Source: Bacteroidaceae bacterium | GTDB lineage: Bacteria; Bacteroidota; Bacteroidia; Bacteroidales; Bacteroidaceae | NCBI GenBank assembly: GCA_017464815.1 | Contig: JAFTYI010000046.1 | Span: forward strand, 1-64,000 | Reading direction: 5' to 3' | DNA: 64,000 nucleotides | In this document: in pieces, positions 40,695-50,193 of the stretch | Layout of the letters: every line of letters begins with the position of its first letter | How positions within the stretch are numbered: the first letter of the stretch is position 1 | Translations under genes and position numbers: made by a program | Notes under the pieces: model-generated | Seen by the model: the letters and a program-made list of their open reading frames with translations, nothing else | Database searches by the model: none | Told to the model about the DNA's origin: nothing

Positions 40695-42431
40695 TCAATT
40701 CACCACGATTGACGAATTCTCTCCACTGCCGAATGCCGGGTTCTGCTTCAAGTTGCCATTCACCTTCAGTTCCTCCTCGTTGTAGGGCCAGAAGATGGCA
40801 TCCAAGCGGCTCAGCTTGCTCTCGGCAGCCGACTTGTTGTTGGTATACTTTCGGGCAGCCTGTGTCTTCAGGTAGTTGGTGTTGCCCTCGCGCAATGAAC
40901 GACGCACCAGGTCGAACCAGCGCTTTCCCTCGAACATCAGTTCGCGGTTGCGCTCGTCGTAGACAAGGTTCAGCATCGTTGACTTCGTGCGGTAGCGGGT
41001 GTACACCAGTGCCGACTCAGTCTCCGACTCTCCGTAAGAACGGCGGTTCACCGCATCCACCAGCGTGTAGGCTTGGCGCAGGCGGGTGTTGTCTTCGGTG
41101 CTGTAGCCGCCTTCGCTCTCGGTCACCATCAGGGTCAGTGCCTCGGCCTTCATCAGCATCACGTCGGTCAGGCGGTAGATAACCCAGTTGGCATGGCAAC
41201 GTGCCTCCGGCCATCTCAAGCTCTGGTTGGATGACAAATAAGGATTCTCCTTCACATTCACCATCGCATCCTGGCTGGCATACTTGGCAACGAGGAAGCT
41301 GGTAGCCGTCTGACGGTAGATGTTTTCAAAATTACGGGTGTCGTAGCGGTTCAGGTAGACGGCAAAGAGTCCGTCGCTCACGTCGTTGGCCACCAAGTCC
41401 GAGGGACGCAGGTAACCATTGCCCTTGTCCGAACTGCCAAAACGTTGGCTCACGGCCGTGTTGCCCAGCTGGGTGTCGTCGTCGGCATAGTTCAATTCAA
41501 AAATGCTCTCTGTGGAATTACCCTCTCCAAAGATGCTGTAGAAAGCCGCACCATAATAGTTCCTGCCCGAATAGGCATCGCTCAGCAGGGGGTATCCGTT
41601 TATCAGTTTGTCCAACACGCCGGTGCTTGTGCTGCCCAGGCGGTCGAGTTTCTTCTGATATTCCTGCTGCTTGCTCAGTATCACGGCATCGGCATGCTCT
41701 ATGGCCTTGGCATAGTCCTGTTTCCACAGATACATGTCGGTCAACAGGGCATGGATGGCATCCTGCGTGATGCGGCTGGTCTGCAAGGCGGGCGTTGTTT
41801 CGGGATAGAACTTCACGGCACCGCTTATCACATTTTCCAAGTCGGCAGTCAACGCGTCCAGAACCTCCATCATCGGAGTAGCCGGCAGGTCCATCTTCTG
41901 CGTGTCATCCATGTAAACCTCCATCGTGAAAGGCACATCGCGGAAGGCGCGCACCAGATAGAAGTAGTTCAGCGCCCTCAGTGCCGACACCTCGGCAATG
42001 GTGGCCTGCAGTTCGCTCTGTGTGTAGTTCGGGTCTTTCTCTGCCACACTGGGAGCGTAGTGCAACACCAGGTTACACTGGTTTATCACCTTGTAGAAGT
42101 TAATCCACTTGGTGTACTCGTTGTTACTGTTGAGGTTTTCCATCATCACGTTCTCGATGCTCGTGTCATCCGTGATGCGTTCACCTCCTGTCAGGTTCTC
42201 GCTGCGGGCCTCGCCCCACAGGATAGCGCGGTCCATCCATGCCTGCTGCTGCATGCCCGAGTAGCAGCCCATCACCATGTTCTCCACATCGCTCTCCTCG
42301 TTCCAGAAGTTGCTCTGTGCAATCTTGTCCAGTGACTCCACCTCCAAGAAGTCCTCACATCCGGTGAAGACGGGAGCTGCAAGCGACAAGCTGCAAACGG
42401 CGAGTATATTTCTTATATTCAAATGTTTCAT
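40695..42431 (-). CDS. SusD-like outer-membrane lipoprotein (first pair)
   Basis: 578 residues. Lipobox FTGC at about 24. N-terminal SusD helical part (about 40-330, ALRALNYFYLVRAFRDVPF) and C-terminal RagB/SusD region (about 335-578, LVYDERNRELMFEGKRWFDLVRR), both typical. Pairs with the SusC encoded 21 bases upstream. Normal length and a normal short signal, unlike the second SusD. The substrate cannot be read off. Confidence 0.92.
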   Translation of the reverse strand: MKHLNIRNILAVCSLSLAAPVFTGCEDFLEVESLDKIAQSNFWNEESDVENMVMGCYSGMQQQAWMDRAILWGEARSENLTGGERITDDTSIENVMMENLNSNNEYTKWINFYKVINQCNLVLHYAPSVAEKDPNYTQSELQATIAEVSALRALNYFYLVRAFRDVPFTMEVYMDDTQKMDLPATPMMEVLDALTADLENVISGAVKFYPETTPALQTSRITQDAIHALLTDMYLWKQDYAKAIEHADAVILSKQQEYQKKLDRLGSTSTGVLDKLINGYPLLSDAYSGRNYYGAAFYSIFGEGNSTESIFELNYADDDTQLGNTAVSQRFGSSDKGNGYLRPSDLVANDVSDGLFAVYLNRYDTRNFENIYRQTATSFLVAKYASQDAMVNVKENPYLSSNQSLRWPEARCHANWVIYRLTDVMLMKAEALTLMVTESEGGYSTEDNTRLRQAYTLVDAVNRRSYGESETESALVYTRYRTKSTMLNLVYDERNRELMFEGKRWFDLVRRSLREGNTNYLKTQAARKYTNNKSAAESKLSRLDAIFWPYNEEELKVNGNLKQNPAFGSGENSSIVVN

Positions 42432-42452
42432 GTCTTTCTAAATTCTTAATCT

Positions 42453-45400
42453 TTAAAAATCAACCGTCAATCCGAATGTGTATGACTTCGCTCTCGGCGT
42501 CTGTGCCTCATCGCAGGCAATACCGTAGCCACTGTAATTGATTTCCGGGTCTACACCCGTGTACTTCGTCAAGCAGAACAGGTTGTTTCCACTCAGGTAG
42601 AAGCGGAGTCCTCTCAATCCGATGCTCTTCAACATCTTGTTGGGCAGCGAGTAGCTCAGCTGCAGGTAGTTCAATCGGAGGAACGAGCCATCCTCTACAA
42701 AGCGGTCGCTCACCAGTGTGTTGTAGTTCGAGCTGGAACCGTACATGGCACGCGGGATGCTCGTTACGTCACCCTCTTTTCTCCAACGGAAGTTCACGGC
42801 CTCGCTCTGGTTGTTGTTCGACACCATCGACTGTGCATCCAAGCGGGCCAGGTTCATAATGTCATTACCCACACGGTAGTTGAACTGCATGTTCAAGCGC
42901 CAGCGGTCGTAGTTGAATGTCAAACCGAATCCACCGGTCAGTTTGGGCAGTGATGAACCCAGGTAGACGATATCCAATTCATTGATGTTACCGTCGTGGT
43001 TCAAGTCTTCATAGATGGCATCGCCACCCTTGAACTTGTAGTTCTTTCCCGGGTTGCTGTCGGTGCTGGTGTAGGTGTACATCATGCGCAGCGGCTGTCC
43101 CTTGTCGTCGTAGATGACGCTTCCATCGGCCGCTTTGGCAACGGGCGCGGTCTTTCCATCGGCCAGGAACTTGGCCTGCTCTTCGCGCGACATTTCGCTG
43201 AAGGTCGAGTAGTTATACTGGTACACGCCCTTGTACTTGAATCCGTAGATGGCACCGAAGGGGTTGTTCAACTGCACACGCTGCAACATGCTGCGGTTCT
43301 CTTGGTCGAACTTCTTGTTCAATGTCTCCAGTGTGGTGGCATCCATCGACAGGATTTCGTTGCTGTTGTTACCGAATGTGGCATTGAAGTCCATGAAGAA
43401 CTTGCCCGACTTGATCATGCGGTTGGTCGAGATGTTGAACTCCCAACCGATGTTGCGCATCGAACCCACGTTCTTGTTCTTCAGTTCGCTGAATCCTGTG
43501 CTGGTGGGCACCTTGGTCTTCATCAACATGTGGCGGCGTGTGGCATAGTACCACTCTACAGCCAAGTTGATGCGGTCGTCCAAGAAGTGGATGTCGGCAC
43601 CAATGTTATACTGTTCGTTGGTCTCCCACTGGAGGCTGCTCAGTCTCAGGTTCGAGGGGTACATGGCCGCATAGCCCATGTACTGGTCGGTCGATTCATA
43701 GAGACTCTCGTACAGGTAGTCCTCGCTGGGCTGGTTACCCACGCGTCCCCAGCTGGGACGGAGTGACAACATGCTGAGCCAGCCCTTCGACCACTCCATC
43801 CACGGCTCATCGATGATGTTCCAGCGGAGCGAAACGGCGGGGAAGTAGCCCCAGCGCTTGCCGGGTCCGAACTTGGAGGTTCCGTCGGCACGTACCGACA
43901 CGTCCATCATATATTTACCCTTGTAGGCATAGTGAGCCGAGAAGGTGTAGTACATCGAGCGCCACTGTCCGAAGCCGCTCTTCAGCTCGCGCATCATACC
44001 GTTGGCACCGGGGCTGGTGACATTGCCCGAGGGAAGTCCGTCCAGCTCAGTCTCCTGTGTGGTAGATTCTCCGCTCACCAACTCAAAACGACCCATCATC
44101 ATCAGTGAGTGGTCGGGGTTGTTGAAGTGAGGAATCAACGTCAACGTCTGCTTGGTGTTGAATGCCACGCTCTTCTTCGAGCCTGAGTAGGCCTTGTTCA
44201 CGCCACTGTTCCAAGCGGTGGTCACCAGTTCCGAGGGGTAATACTTGTCGGTGAACTGGTTGAAGATGTTCATGTTGGCACGAGCCTCCCAGTTCAACTG
44301 CCAGCTGCTGTCATCCAAGCCCAACAGGCGGTACTTCAGGATAAGTTCCGGTGTGATATCATAGGTACCCTCATCGTTGCGGGCCAAGTTGGCACTGGCC
44401 ACGGGGTTCACCAGGTTCTTCTGATTGCCGTCAAACTCACTTGAGGCCGACTGCAACATGGCATAGTAGTTGCGTGTGGCTTTGCCGGTTGAGGGGTCTT
44501 CTTCCCAGATGGACATGTTAGGCATCTTCTGGTAGGCAATCTTCAACAGGTCGTCGTAGTTCTTCTTGTTCTTGGTGTAGGTCAAGGCAAAGTTGGTCTG
44601 GATGGTGATGCGGTCGCTCACAAAGTAGTCCAACGCCACGCGGGTTGTCAGTCGCTGCAACTTCTGCTCGATAACCGAACCCGTCTCATTGTCGAAACCT
44701 CCTGACACACGGAACGTAGCCTTCTCGCCACCACCGGTCACCACGATGTGGTGGTTCTGGCGGAGGCCCCACTGGGTGACAGCATCCACCCAGTCGGTGT
44801 TGTTGTTGTACTGCTCGTATTCCGAAAAGGTGGGGTCGTAGTTCAACTCGGGAATGTTACTGGCCACGTCGCTCTGCTTGGGATTGAAGTAGCTCTCCTT
44901 GAGCAACATGGTGTAGTCGTCGCCATTCAGCATCTTATAACCCTCGGGCTGATAGGTTCCGGTGAGTCGCATCGAGTAGCTGAGGCGCGGTTTTCCACGT
45001 GTACCACGCTTGGTCTTGATTTCGATGACACCGTTGGCACCGCGTGAACCATAGATGGCCGTAGCGGCAGCATCCTTCAGCACCGAGATTTCTTCAATAT
45101 CCTCTGGATTCACGTTCAGCAACTGCGAGAAGCTCTCGTCGTTGGCTGTAGAGACGTCGAAGTCGCTCATGTCCACGTTCCACTCGTTGCCGTTCACCAC
45201 GATGAGCGGGTTGGCATCCACCGCCGTAGAGATGGACGAGGCACCACGCAAGCGCATGGTACTACCTGAACCAAGGTTACCTGAGTTGGCCACAATGTCG
45301 AGTCCCGAGATACGTCCCTGCAGGGCTTCGTCCACCGTTGTCACGGGCAGACCCTCGAACTCGGCCATCGAGATGCTTTGTGAAGCAAACGACACCTCGC

Positions 45401-45770
45401 GTTCGGGGATGGCCAAGCCACCGCCGTCGACCTTCTTCTGAGCCTTCACCACCACTTCGTCAATCACGGTGTCCGAGGTCATCTTCACGTTGAACACCGT
45501 CTTGTTAATGGGGAAGTTCAGTGTCTTGCATCCTACGTAGGTAAAGCGGATTTTGTTCTTCGGGTTCCTCACCTCCATGGTGAAGTTACCGTTCATGTCC
45601 GTCACGGCCGAGTTGATGATACGTCCGTTGGCATCCACCTCGCAGACGGCAGCCGCCATCAGTGGGCCCATATCATCGCTCACGGTACCGCTCACGGATG
45701 TTATCTGTTGTGCATTGGCTCCCACAGCTATAAGGAGCAGCACGATCATCATTCTTATTGTTTTCATCAT
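42453..45770 (-). CDS. SusC-like TonB-dependent transporter (first pair)
   Basis: 1105 residues. Signal peptide to about residue 20 (GANAQ), regulatory domain (about 25-95, SVSGTVSDDMGPLMAAAVCE), TonB-box-like DEVVVKAQK (about 102-110), plug with LQGRISGLDIVANSGNLGSG and ISVLKDAAATAIYGSRGANG (the SusC signature), then the barrel ending TFGLTVDF. Energy comes from TonB-ExbBD; a SusD lid is encoded 21 bases downstream. It follows the 861-residue FAS1 gene by 20 bases. Confidence 0.94.
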   Translation of the reverse strand: MMKTIRMMIVLLLIAVGANAQQITSVSGTVSDDMGPLMAAAVCEVDANGRIINSAVTDMNGNFTMEVRNPKNKIRFTYVGCKTLNFPINKTVFNVKMTSDTVIDEVVVKAQKKVDGGGLAIPEREVSFASQSISMAEFEGLPVTTVDEALQGRISGLDIVANSGNLGSGSTMRLRGASSISTAVDANPLIVVNGNEWNVDMSDFDVSTANDESFSQLLNVNPEDIEEISVLKDAAATAIYGSRGANGVIEIKTKRGTRGKPRLSYSMRLTGTYQPEGYKMLNGDDYTMLLKESYFNPKQSDVASNIPELNYDPTFSEYEQYNNNTDWVDAVTQWGLRQNHHIVVTGGGEKATFRVSGGFDNETGSVIEQKLQRLTTRVALDYFVSDRITIQTNFALTYTKNKKNYDDLLKIAYQKMPNMSIWEEDPSTGKATRNYYAMLQSASSEFDGNQKNLVNPVASANLARNDEGTYDITPELILKYRLLGLDDSSWQLNWEARANMNIFNQFTDKYYPSELVTTAWNSGVNKAYSGSKKSVAFNTKQTLTLIPHFNNPDHSLMMMGRFELVSGESTTQETELDGLPSGNVTSPGANGMMRELKSGFGQWRSMYYTFSAHYAYKGKYMMDVSVRADGTSKFGPGKRWGYFPAVSLRWNIIDEPWMEWSKGWLSMLSLRPSWGRVGNQPSEDYLYESLYESTDQYMGYAAMYPSNLRLSSLQWETNEQYNIGADIHFLDDRINLAVEWYYATRRHMLMKTKVPTSTGFSELKNKNVGSMRNIGWEFNISTNRMIKSGKFFMDFNATFGNNSNEILSMDATTLETLNKKFDQENRSMLQRVQLNNPFGAIYGFKYKGVYQYNYSTFSEMSREEQAKFLADGKTAPVAKAADGSVIYDDKGQPLRMMYTYTSTDSNPGKNYKFKGGDAIYEDLNHDGNINELDIVYLGSSLPKLTGGFGLTFNYDRWRLNMQFNYRVGNDIMNLARLDAQSMVSNNNQSEAVNFRWRKEGDVTSIPRAMYGSSSNYNTLVSDRFVEDGSFLRLNYLQLSYSLPNKMLKSIGLRGLRFYLSGNNLFCLTKYTGVDPEINYSGYGIACDEAQTPRAKSYTFGLTVDF

Positions 45771-45790
45771 TTTCTTCTCCTCCTTCAGTT

Positions 45791-48376
45791 TTAGTTAGCA
45801 GGTTTGGGGGTCCAGTCCATCGGTTGCAGCTGGCTTTCGCTGAACATCAGCGGGCCGTCAATCAGGTGTACCACAGCGTGTGACGAACTGTAGAGGTTGC
45901 CCTTGTAGGCTGTCTCCTTATCCTTTTGTGTATAGAGGTACTCGCGACACATGTTGTTGTAGAGGCTCTGATCCGTCATCACCACGTTGCGATGGTTGTT
46001 CAAGGCATCGGTCACAACGATTCCGCCGTTGTTGGCATCGACGGCCAGCGAGTAGAACTTCTTGTTCACGGTGTTCAGCTTGGATGTCTCGTAGCGTCCG
46101 CTCACCACACCTTCGCCAATGAACACGGCGTTGTCCTGGATGTGGTAGCGCAGGAAGTCGAGGATGCGGGTGCGAATCTTGTACTTCATCACCTTGGCTG
46201 CATCGCGGTTGCCGCCCCATGCCGAGTCGGTCTGTGCATCCAGGTCTTCCCAGTAGGGCAGGATGCCGGCATCATGCAAAGCGTCAAGACTTTCATTCGT
46301 GGGCACCCACACGGTGTAGTGGTAGTTGTCGAACAGGCGGATGTTGTAGTCCACACACGAATACTTGTTGTCAATCATGGCCAGCGTCAGGTTGAACTGT
46401 GCCGAGTCGGGGTCGCCACCCTTCAACAGGTCGAAGAAGCGCGAGTATTCGGGGTGTTCGCTCAATGTCTTGTAGACCGACTTGCTGCTGGTCACGGGCA
46501 CCTCGCTCTCAACCACGTAGGTCTTTCCGTTCTGCAACTTGTTGTATATCTTGCTCACCTTCACCGGACGGTTCTGCTCGATTTGCAGACCGGAGGCAAT
46601 GGTCATGCTGCCCTCAACACCGGCATTCTCCACGCGGATGGTGGAGCCGTTCTTGGTGCGGTAGTAGGTGTTTCCATCCTCCACATTGCCCACCACGATG
46701 AGGTTGTCCAGCAGGTCCTTCAGGCGGTTCTCCACCTGCGAGGCCGTGGCGTCGTCAATCTTTGTGCCCACGGTGTCGGCCATCACGTCGTAGATGTAGC
46801 GGTGTGCTCCCACGCTCTGGCGGTCGGTGTCGTAGTAGAACTCATACATCACCGAGGTGGTGGAACCATACGAACAGGGGTCGACGTAGCGCAACATGCC
46901 CTGGTTGGTGGGCACGAAGAAGCTGTAGTAAGAGTCCATGGAGTTGAGGTAGGGCTTGAATCCCAGCTTGTCGAGGCCCCAGTAGATGACGCTCATCGCA
47001 CCCTCGGACTGCACCAGCGGGGGGAATGCCACCGATGAATAGATGGCCGGCGAGAACACCTTATTAGTAAGGTATACCACACCGTTGCATCCCATGAAGC
47101 ATGAGTCGATGTCGCTGGTCTTCACTCCCAACTCCACCTTGGCATCGTTCACGATGTTCTGGAACTTGCTGGGCACCGTCTTCACAAACTCGGGCACCAT
47201 GTTCACGTTCAGCAGTTCCACCAATGTCTTATCGGGCACGCGCGACCACTCTTTATACTCGTCCTGCAAGGCCTTTCCCTCGCCGTTCCACCAGGTGGTC
47301 AACGCCTCGTTGGTGGGCACCAGCAGGGCACCACAGTCGTAGTGCAGGTCTTTGTTCGCCGTGTTGGTGTACATGTAGTGGTTCCATCCCGGGTCGAAGG
47401 AGAGCATGGCGTCCACCATGGTGCGGTCGGGCGCGGTCTCCTGCTCATGCTTGTTCTGCGAGCTGAAGTAGCGGAGCACAAACACCGAGTCGTTTCCGCC
47501 ATACAGGCGCTGATAGTCCTGCGTGGCCTGTTCGTCGTAGTAGGGCGCACAGAAGCGGTCGAGCAGCGTGCTCCACTGGCTCATGTTGGCATGGTTGCGC
47601 ACAATCTGTGCCATGTTGTCGCTGGAGAGCATCACACCGTCCACCTTGTGGATGTATCCGTTCTTGCAGGTGATGTCGCGCTCCACAATCTTCTTTCCGT
47701 TCACCCAAGCGTCCTGTATGGAGTTGCTCTCCCCGTTGGTGAGGATGCTCAGGTCCTCGCCGTTGATGTTGTTCATCGACATGAAGCGGGGCAGGAAGTG
47801 AATCATCGGCTGCGAGTTGTCATCCTTCAGCAGGATGATACCCTCCTTCTTGTGGCGATGTTCGTCCCAATAGCGTGTCTGCGGCATGTCGGCCGGCAGG
47901 ATGCGCGACACTGAGTCGTAGACCGAGATGGCCGACTCGCGACGCATACACAATCCCTCCAGCGGTTCCGGCTCGGCCTCCACGTTGGAGAGCAGTTCCA
48001 CCAGATAGGCGTTGTTCACCATGGCAGAGTTCAGCAACAGCTTCTTCTGCGCATTCGACAAGTCTTCGTAGCGCCTCTTGCCCCACGGATTTGTCCTGTA
48101 CCACTCGTCGAAGGCCTCATCGTCGGCAGCGAAGAGGGTCTTCGATCCAGTCTTGCTCATCACAGAGGCATAGTTCAGCTCGTCAATCAAGCGGAGCATG
48201 TTCTGGTAATTGCCCTCCTGTTGCAACTGCTCGTAGATGGACTCGCCCAACCAAACGGGCTGCCCCTCCAGGTCATCGTTGTCACACGACTGCAACATCC
48301 AGGCTCCTGCCAGACAGACACCCATCGCCGCGATGGCCCGTCCTCTGAATCGTTTTTCTGGAAACTTTAGTTTCAT
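45791..48376 (-). CDS. Multi-FAS1 lipoprotein, 861 residues, first gene of the Sus operon
   Basis: Lipobox MLQSC at about 31 after an Arg-rich n-region (FPEKRFRGR). About four FAS1-type domains: about 45-235 (LRLIDELNYASVMSKTGSKT, LFAADDEAFDEW), 240-455 (ALLVPTNEALTTWW), 460-620 (FFVPTNQGMLRYV), 650-845 (VWVPTNESLDALHDAG, LDFLRYHIQDNAVFIGEG). Each carries the F/W-VPTN-like box of FAS1. Being first in the operon and the largest, it should be well expressed. No enzyme motif. A surface adhesin or binding role is inferred. The promoter lies 60 bases upstream (48437-48444). Confidence 0.8.
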   Translation of the reverse strand: MKLKFPEKRFRGRAIAAMGVCLAGAWMLQSCDNDDLEGQPVWLGESIYEQLQQEGNYQNMLRLIDELNYASVMSKTGSKTLFAADDEAFDEWYRTNPWGKRRYEDLSNAQKKLLLNSAMVNNAYLVELLSNVEAEPEPLEGLCMRRESAISVYDSVSRILPADMPQTRYWDEHRHKKEGIILLKDDNSQPMIHFLPRFMSMNNINGEDLSILTNGESNSIQDAWVNGKKIVERDITCKNGYIHKVDGVMLSSDNMAQIVRNHANMSQWSTLLDRFCAPYYDEQATQDYQRLYGGNDSVFVLRYFSSQNKHEQETAPDRTMVDAMLSFDPGWNHYMYTNTANKDLHYDCGALLVPTNEALTTWWNGEGKALQDEYKEWSRVPDKTLVELLNVNMVPEFVKTVPSKFQNIVNDAKVELGVKTSDIDSCFMGCNGVVYLTNKVFSPAIYSSVAFPPLVQSEGAMSVIYWGLDKLGFKPYLNSMDSYYSFFVPTNQGMLRYVDPCSYGSTTSVMYEFYYDTDRQSVGAHRYIYDVMADTVGTKIDDATASQVENRLKDLLDNLIVVGNVEDGNTYYRTKNGSTIRVENAGVEGSMTIASGLQIEQNRPVKVSKIYNKLQNGKTYVVESEVPVTSSKSVYKTLSEHPEYSRFFDLLKGGDPDSAQFNLTLAMIDNKYSCVDYNIRLFDNYHYTVWVPTNESLDALHDAGILPYWEDLDAQTDSAWGGNRDAAKVMKYKIRTRILDFLRYHIQDNAVFIGEGVVSGRYETSKLNTVNKKFYSLAVDANNGGIVVTDALNNHRNVVMTDQSLYNNMCREYLYTQKDKETAYKGNLYSSSHAVVHLIDGPLMFSESQLQPMDWTPKPAN

Positions 48377-48436
48377 GCTGTTTGTTTTTGTTTTATGGAT
48401 TAGTTATTTCTCAGTTTTCGATTTAAAACTTTATGG

Positions 48437-48444
48437 CAAAAATA
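48437..48444 (-). promoter_or_regulatory. -7 box of the dual SusC/SusD operon
   Basis: TATTTTTG on the minus strand, 60 bases before the FAS1-861 start. The position 19 bases upstream does not carry the box seen at the pectate lyase, CE8 and GH3 promoters, so this operon probably has another regulator. Confidence 0.55.
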
Positions 48445-48848
48445 AGCTATTTTTAAATAACACGCGAAACTTCACGGCACCCGCCAACCGATAACGTCAA
48501 AAACTCCCATATATACGACAAATAATCCCTCTCCGACAATTTATCCACCACGAAACAACGCCCTCAATACAAGGGATGTAGGGGATTCCTCCCTTATGCA
48601 TCCGACGATGGGAATCCATTGGTCGGAGACGTCAACTTATGGTGTGGACAAGCCTTCCTTTATGCAAAACTGACGGTCTCTGTCATCCTGAACCTACAAC
48701 AAAAATAATCCGTGTATTCCGCGTGCTCCGTGGTCCATCAATGTGTACTCCGCAGATCCACTCAATTGTAAACATTTTCTCACCTCATGCGTAAAAAAAA
48801 ACAGAAAAAAGCCACATTCCCCCACCCTCATCCCACGGATAAAGCAAC
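48445..48848. other. Gene-free stretch before repeat element B
   Basis: A/T-rich, no convincing frame or RNA gene. At about 48675-48693 there is a half copy of the dispersed word GTCTCTGTCATCCTGAAC, without its inverted partner. A short 'CCGCGTGCTCCGTGG' stretch follows (about 48719-48733), resembling other spacer repeats. Confidence 0.5.
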
Positions 48849-49301
48849 CTTAGCCTTGGGATGATGTCACCTCATCCCAAGGCTGAGCATCAACAACTTA
48901 CGGATTGATTGAAATTCTGCCCATTTTTCGCGCGAAAGAAAACCTGCGCCCATACAGGCGATTCTCGTGCGGTCAGTTTTGCATAAATATACGTCCATTG
49001 TATATTTATACATTTCCCGGCCGGAAAAACCAAGGAAAAACAGCCTTCTTCCCACCCTTTAGCCGCTAAGGTGTCGAGAGGTCAGCCGCTGACCTCTCGA
49101 GAGGACACGGGCTAACCCCGGGACACCTTAGCCGCTGACCACTTGAGAGGAGACGGGCTGACCACTTTGTGCCTTACCCCATCCCCTCGCCTTCATATTG
49201 TATATATATGCAAAAATGTCCCCTTCACGGGGTGTTTCACTCCGACGGAATAGGGATAAAACAGAAGTGCGGGAATTATTACTATGGGATGTAAAGGAAT
49301 G
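48849..49301 (-). repeat. Long intergenic repeat element, copy B (with 23-nt array and hairpin)
   Basis: About 453 bp, the reverse-orientation copy of 11167-11641. In element order (minus strand): leader, five 23-nt units (49165 down to 49051), A/T inverted repeat, conserved block GAGAATCGCCTGTATGG, terminal hairpin (48887 down to 48849). It ends about 150 bases before the FKBP promoter and starts about 400 bases from the Sus operon promoter. The doubtful 48-codon frame 48867-49013 (MYKYTMDVYLCKTDR) lies inside it. Confidence 0.8.
49051..49165 (-). repeat. Five 23-nt tandem units (copy B)
   Basis: Units (minus strand) start at 49165, 49142, 49119, 49096 and 49073, exactly in register with copy A. 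Units 3 and 4 together contain TCGAGAGGTCAGC-G-GCTGACCTCTCGA, a perfect palindrome around one base that is only partly present in A, while A's 30-bp palindrome is broken here. So the palindromic character is kept but moved. Confidence 0.85.
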
Positions 49302-49450
49302 TGCTCCGTTTGTTTTTCCAGGCACGGATTTTTCATCATTATGGCACGCTTTCGTTGCCAAACAGCCACTTTTTACCTTAAATTATATAATATACCTTAA
49401 AAATAACATTTCTTAAAATGCTATTTCGGGGTGCTTTCAAATAAAAGGTG

Positions 49451-49458
49451 TACCTTTG
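49451..49458 (+). promoter_or_regulatory. -7 box upstream of the FKBP pair
   Basis: TACCTTTG, 104 bases before the start of the first FKBP gene. The leader has no recognised riboswitch. Confidence 0.55.
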
Positions 49459-49562
49459 CGCGGTTTTTTCATAAAACATTGATTCAGAATTAAACATAAG
49501 TGGAACGACCGTGGTTTTCACAACAACGGAGATTCCTGATTAAAAAAACATAGAAGAAAGAA

Positions 49563-50147
49563 ATGGATAAATTCAGTTATGCTATCGGCCTGGGTATCGG
49601 CCAGAACCTGTTGGGCATGGGTGCCCGCGGCATCAATGTAGAGGACTTTGCACAGGCTATCCACGACGTGTTGGAAGGCAAGGAGACAGCCATCACTCAC
49701 ACTGAGGCCCGCGAAATTGTGAACAACTACTTCGAGGAGATGGAGAAGCGCATGAACGCCGAGAACATCGAGAAGGGCAAGGCTTTCCTGGCCGAGAACC
49801 AGAAGAAAGAGGGAGTGAAGGTGACAGCCAGCGGCCTGCAGTACGAGGTGCTGAAGGAGGGCAACGGCAAGAGCCCGAAGGCTACGGACAAGGTGCGCTG
49901 CCACTACGAGGGTACGCTCATCGACGGCACCCTGTTCGACAGCTCCATCAAGCGCGGCGAGCCGGCCGTGTTCGGCGTGAGCCAGGTGATTCCCGGATGG
50001 GTGGAGGCCCTGCAGCTGATGAGCGAGGGTGCCAAGTGGCGCTTGTACATCCCCTCGGAACTGGGCTATGGCGCCCACGGTGCCGGCGAGATGATTCCGC
50101 CCCACAGCACACTCATCTTTGACGTGGAGCTGATTGAGGTGATTTGA
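49563..50147 (+). CDS. FKBP-type peptidyl-prolyl isomerase, cytoplasmic (FklB-like)
   Basis: 194 residues, no signal peptide. N-terminal helical dimerisation region (about 1-85, FSYAIGLGIGQNLLGMGARG, then a long helix MEKRMNAENIEKGKAFLAEN) and C-terminal FKBP domain (about 95-194: TDKVRCHYEGTLIDGTLFDS, QVIPGWVEALQLM, LGYGAHGAG). It catalyses cis-trans isomerisation of Xaa-Pro bonds. The layout is that of FKBP22/FklB-type V-shaped dimers. It is followed after 46 bases by an exported paralogue, so the pair serves the two sides of the inner membrane. Confidence 0.92.
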   Translation: MDKFSYAIGLGIGQNLLGMGARGINVEDFAQAIHDVLEGKETAITHTEAREIVNNYFEEMEKRMNAENIEKGKAFLAENQKKEGVKVTASGLQYEVLKEGNGKSPKATDKVRCHYEGTLIDGTLFDSSIKRGEPAVFGVSQVIPGWVEALQLMSEGAKWRLYIPSELGYGAHGAGEMIPPHSTLIFDVELIEVI

Positions 50148-50193
50148 TTAAAAGGGAACAAATTCATTAACAATAAATAAAAAAGTAACAAAA

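Noticed and set aside
11167..49301. One mobile island bounded by the inverted elements
   Set aside because: The interval includes the core gene pnp, has no integrase or transposase, and no boundary at a tRNA or direct repeat was found.
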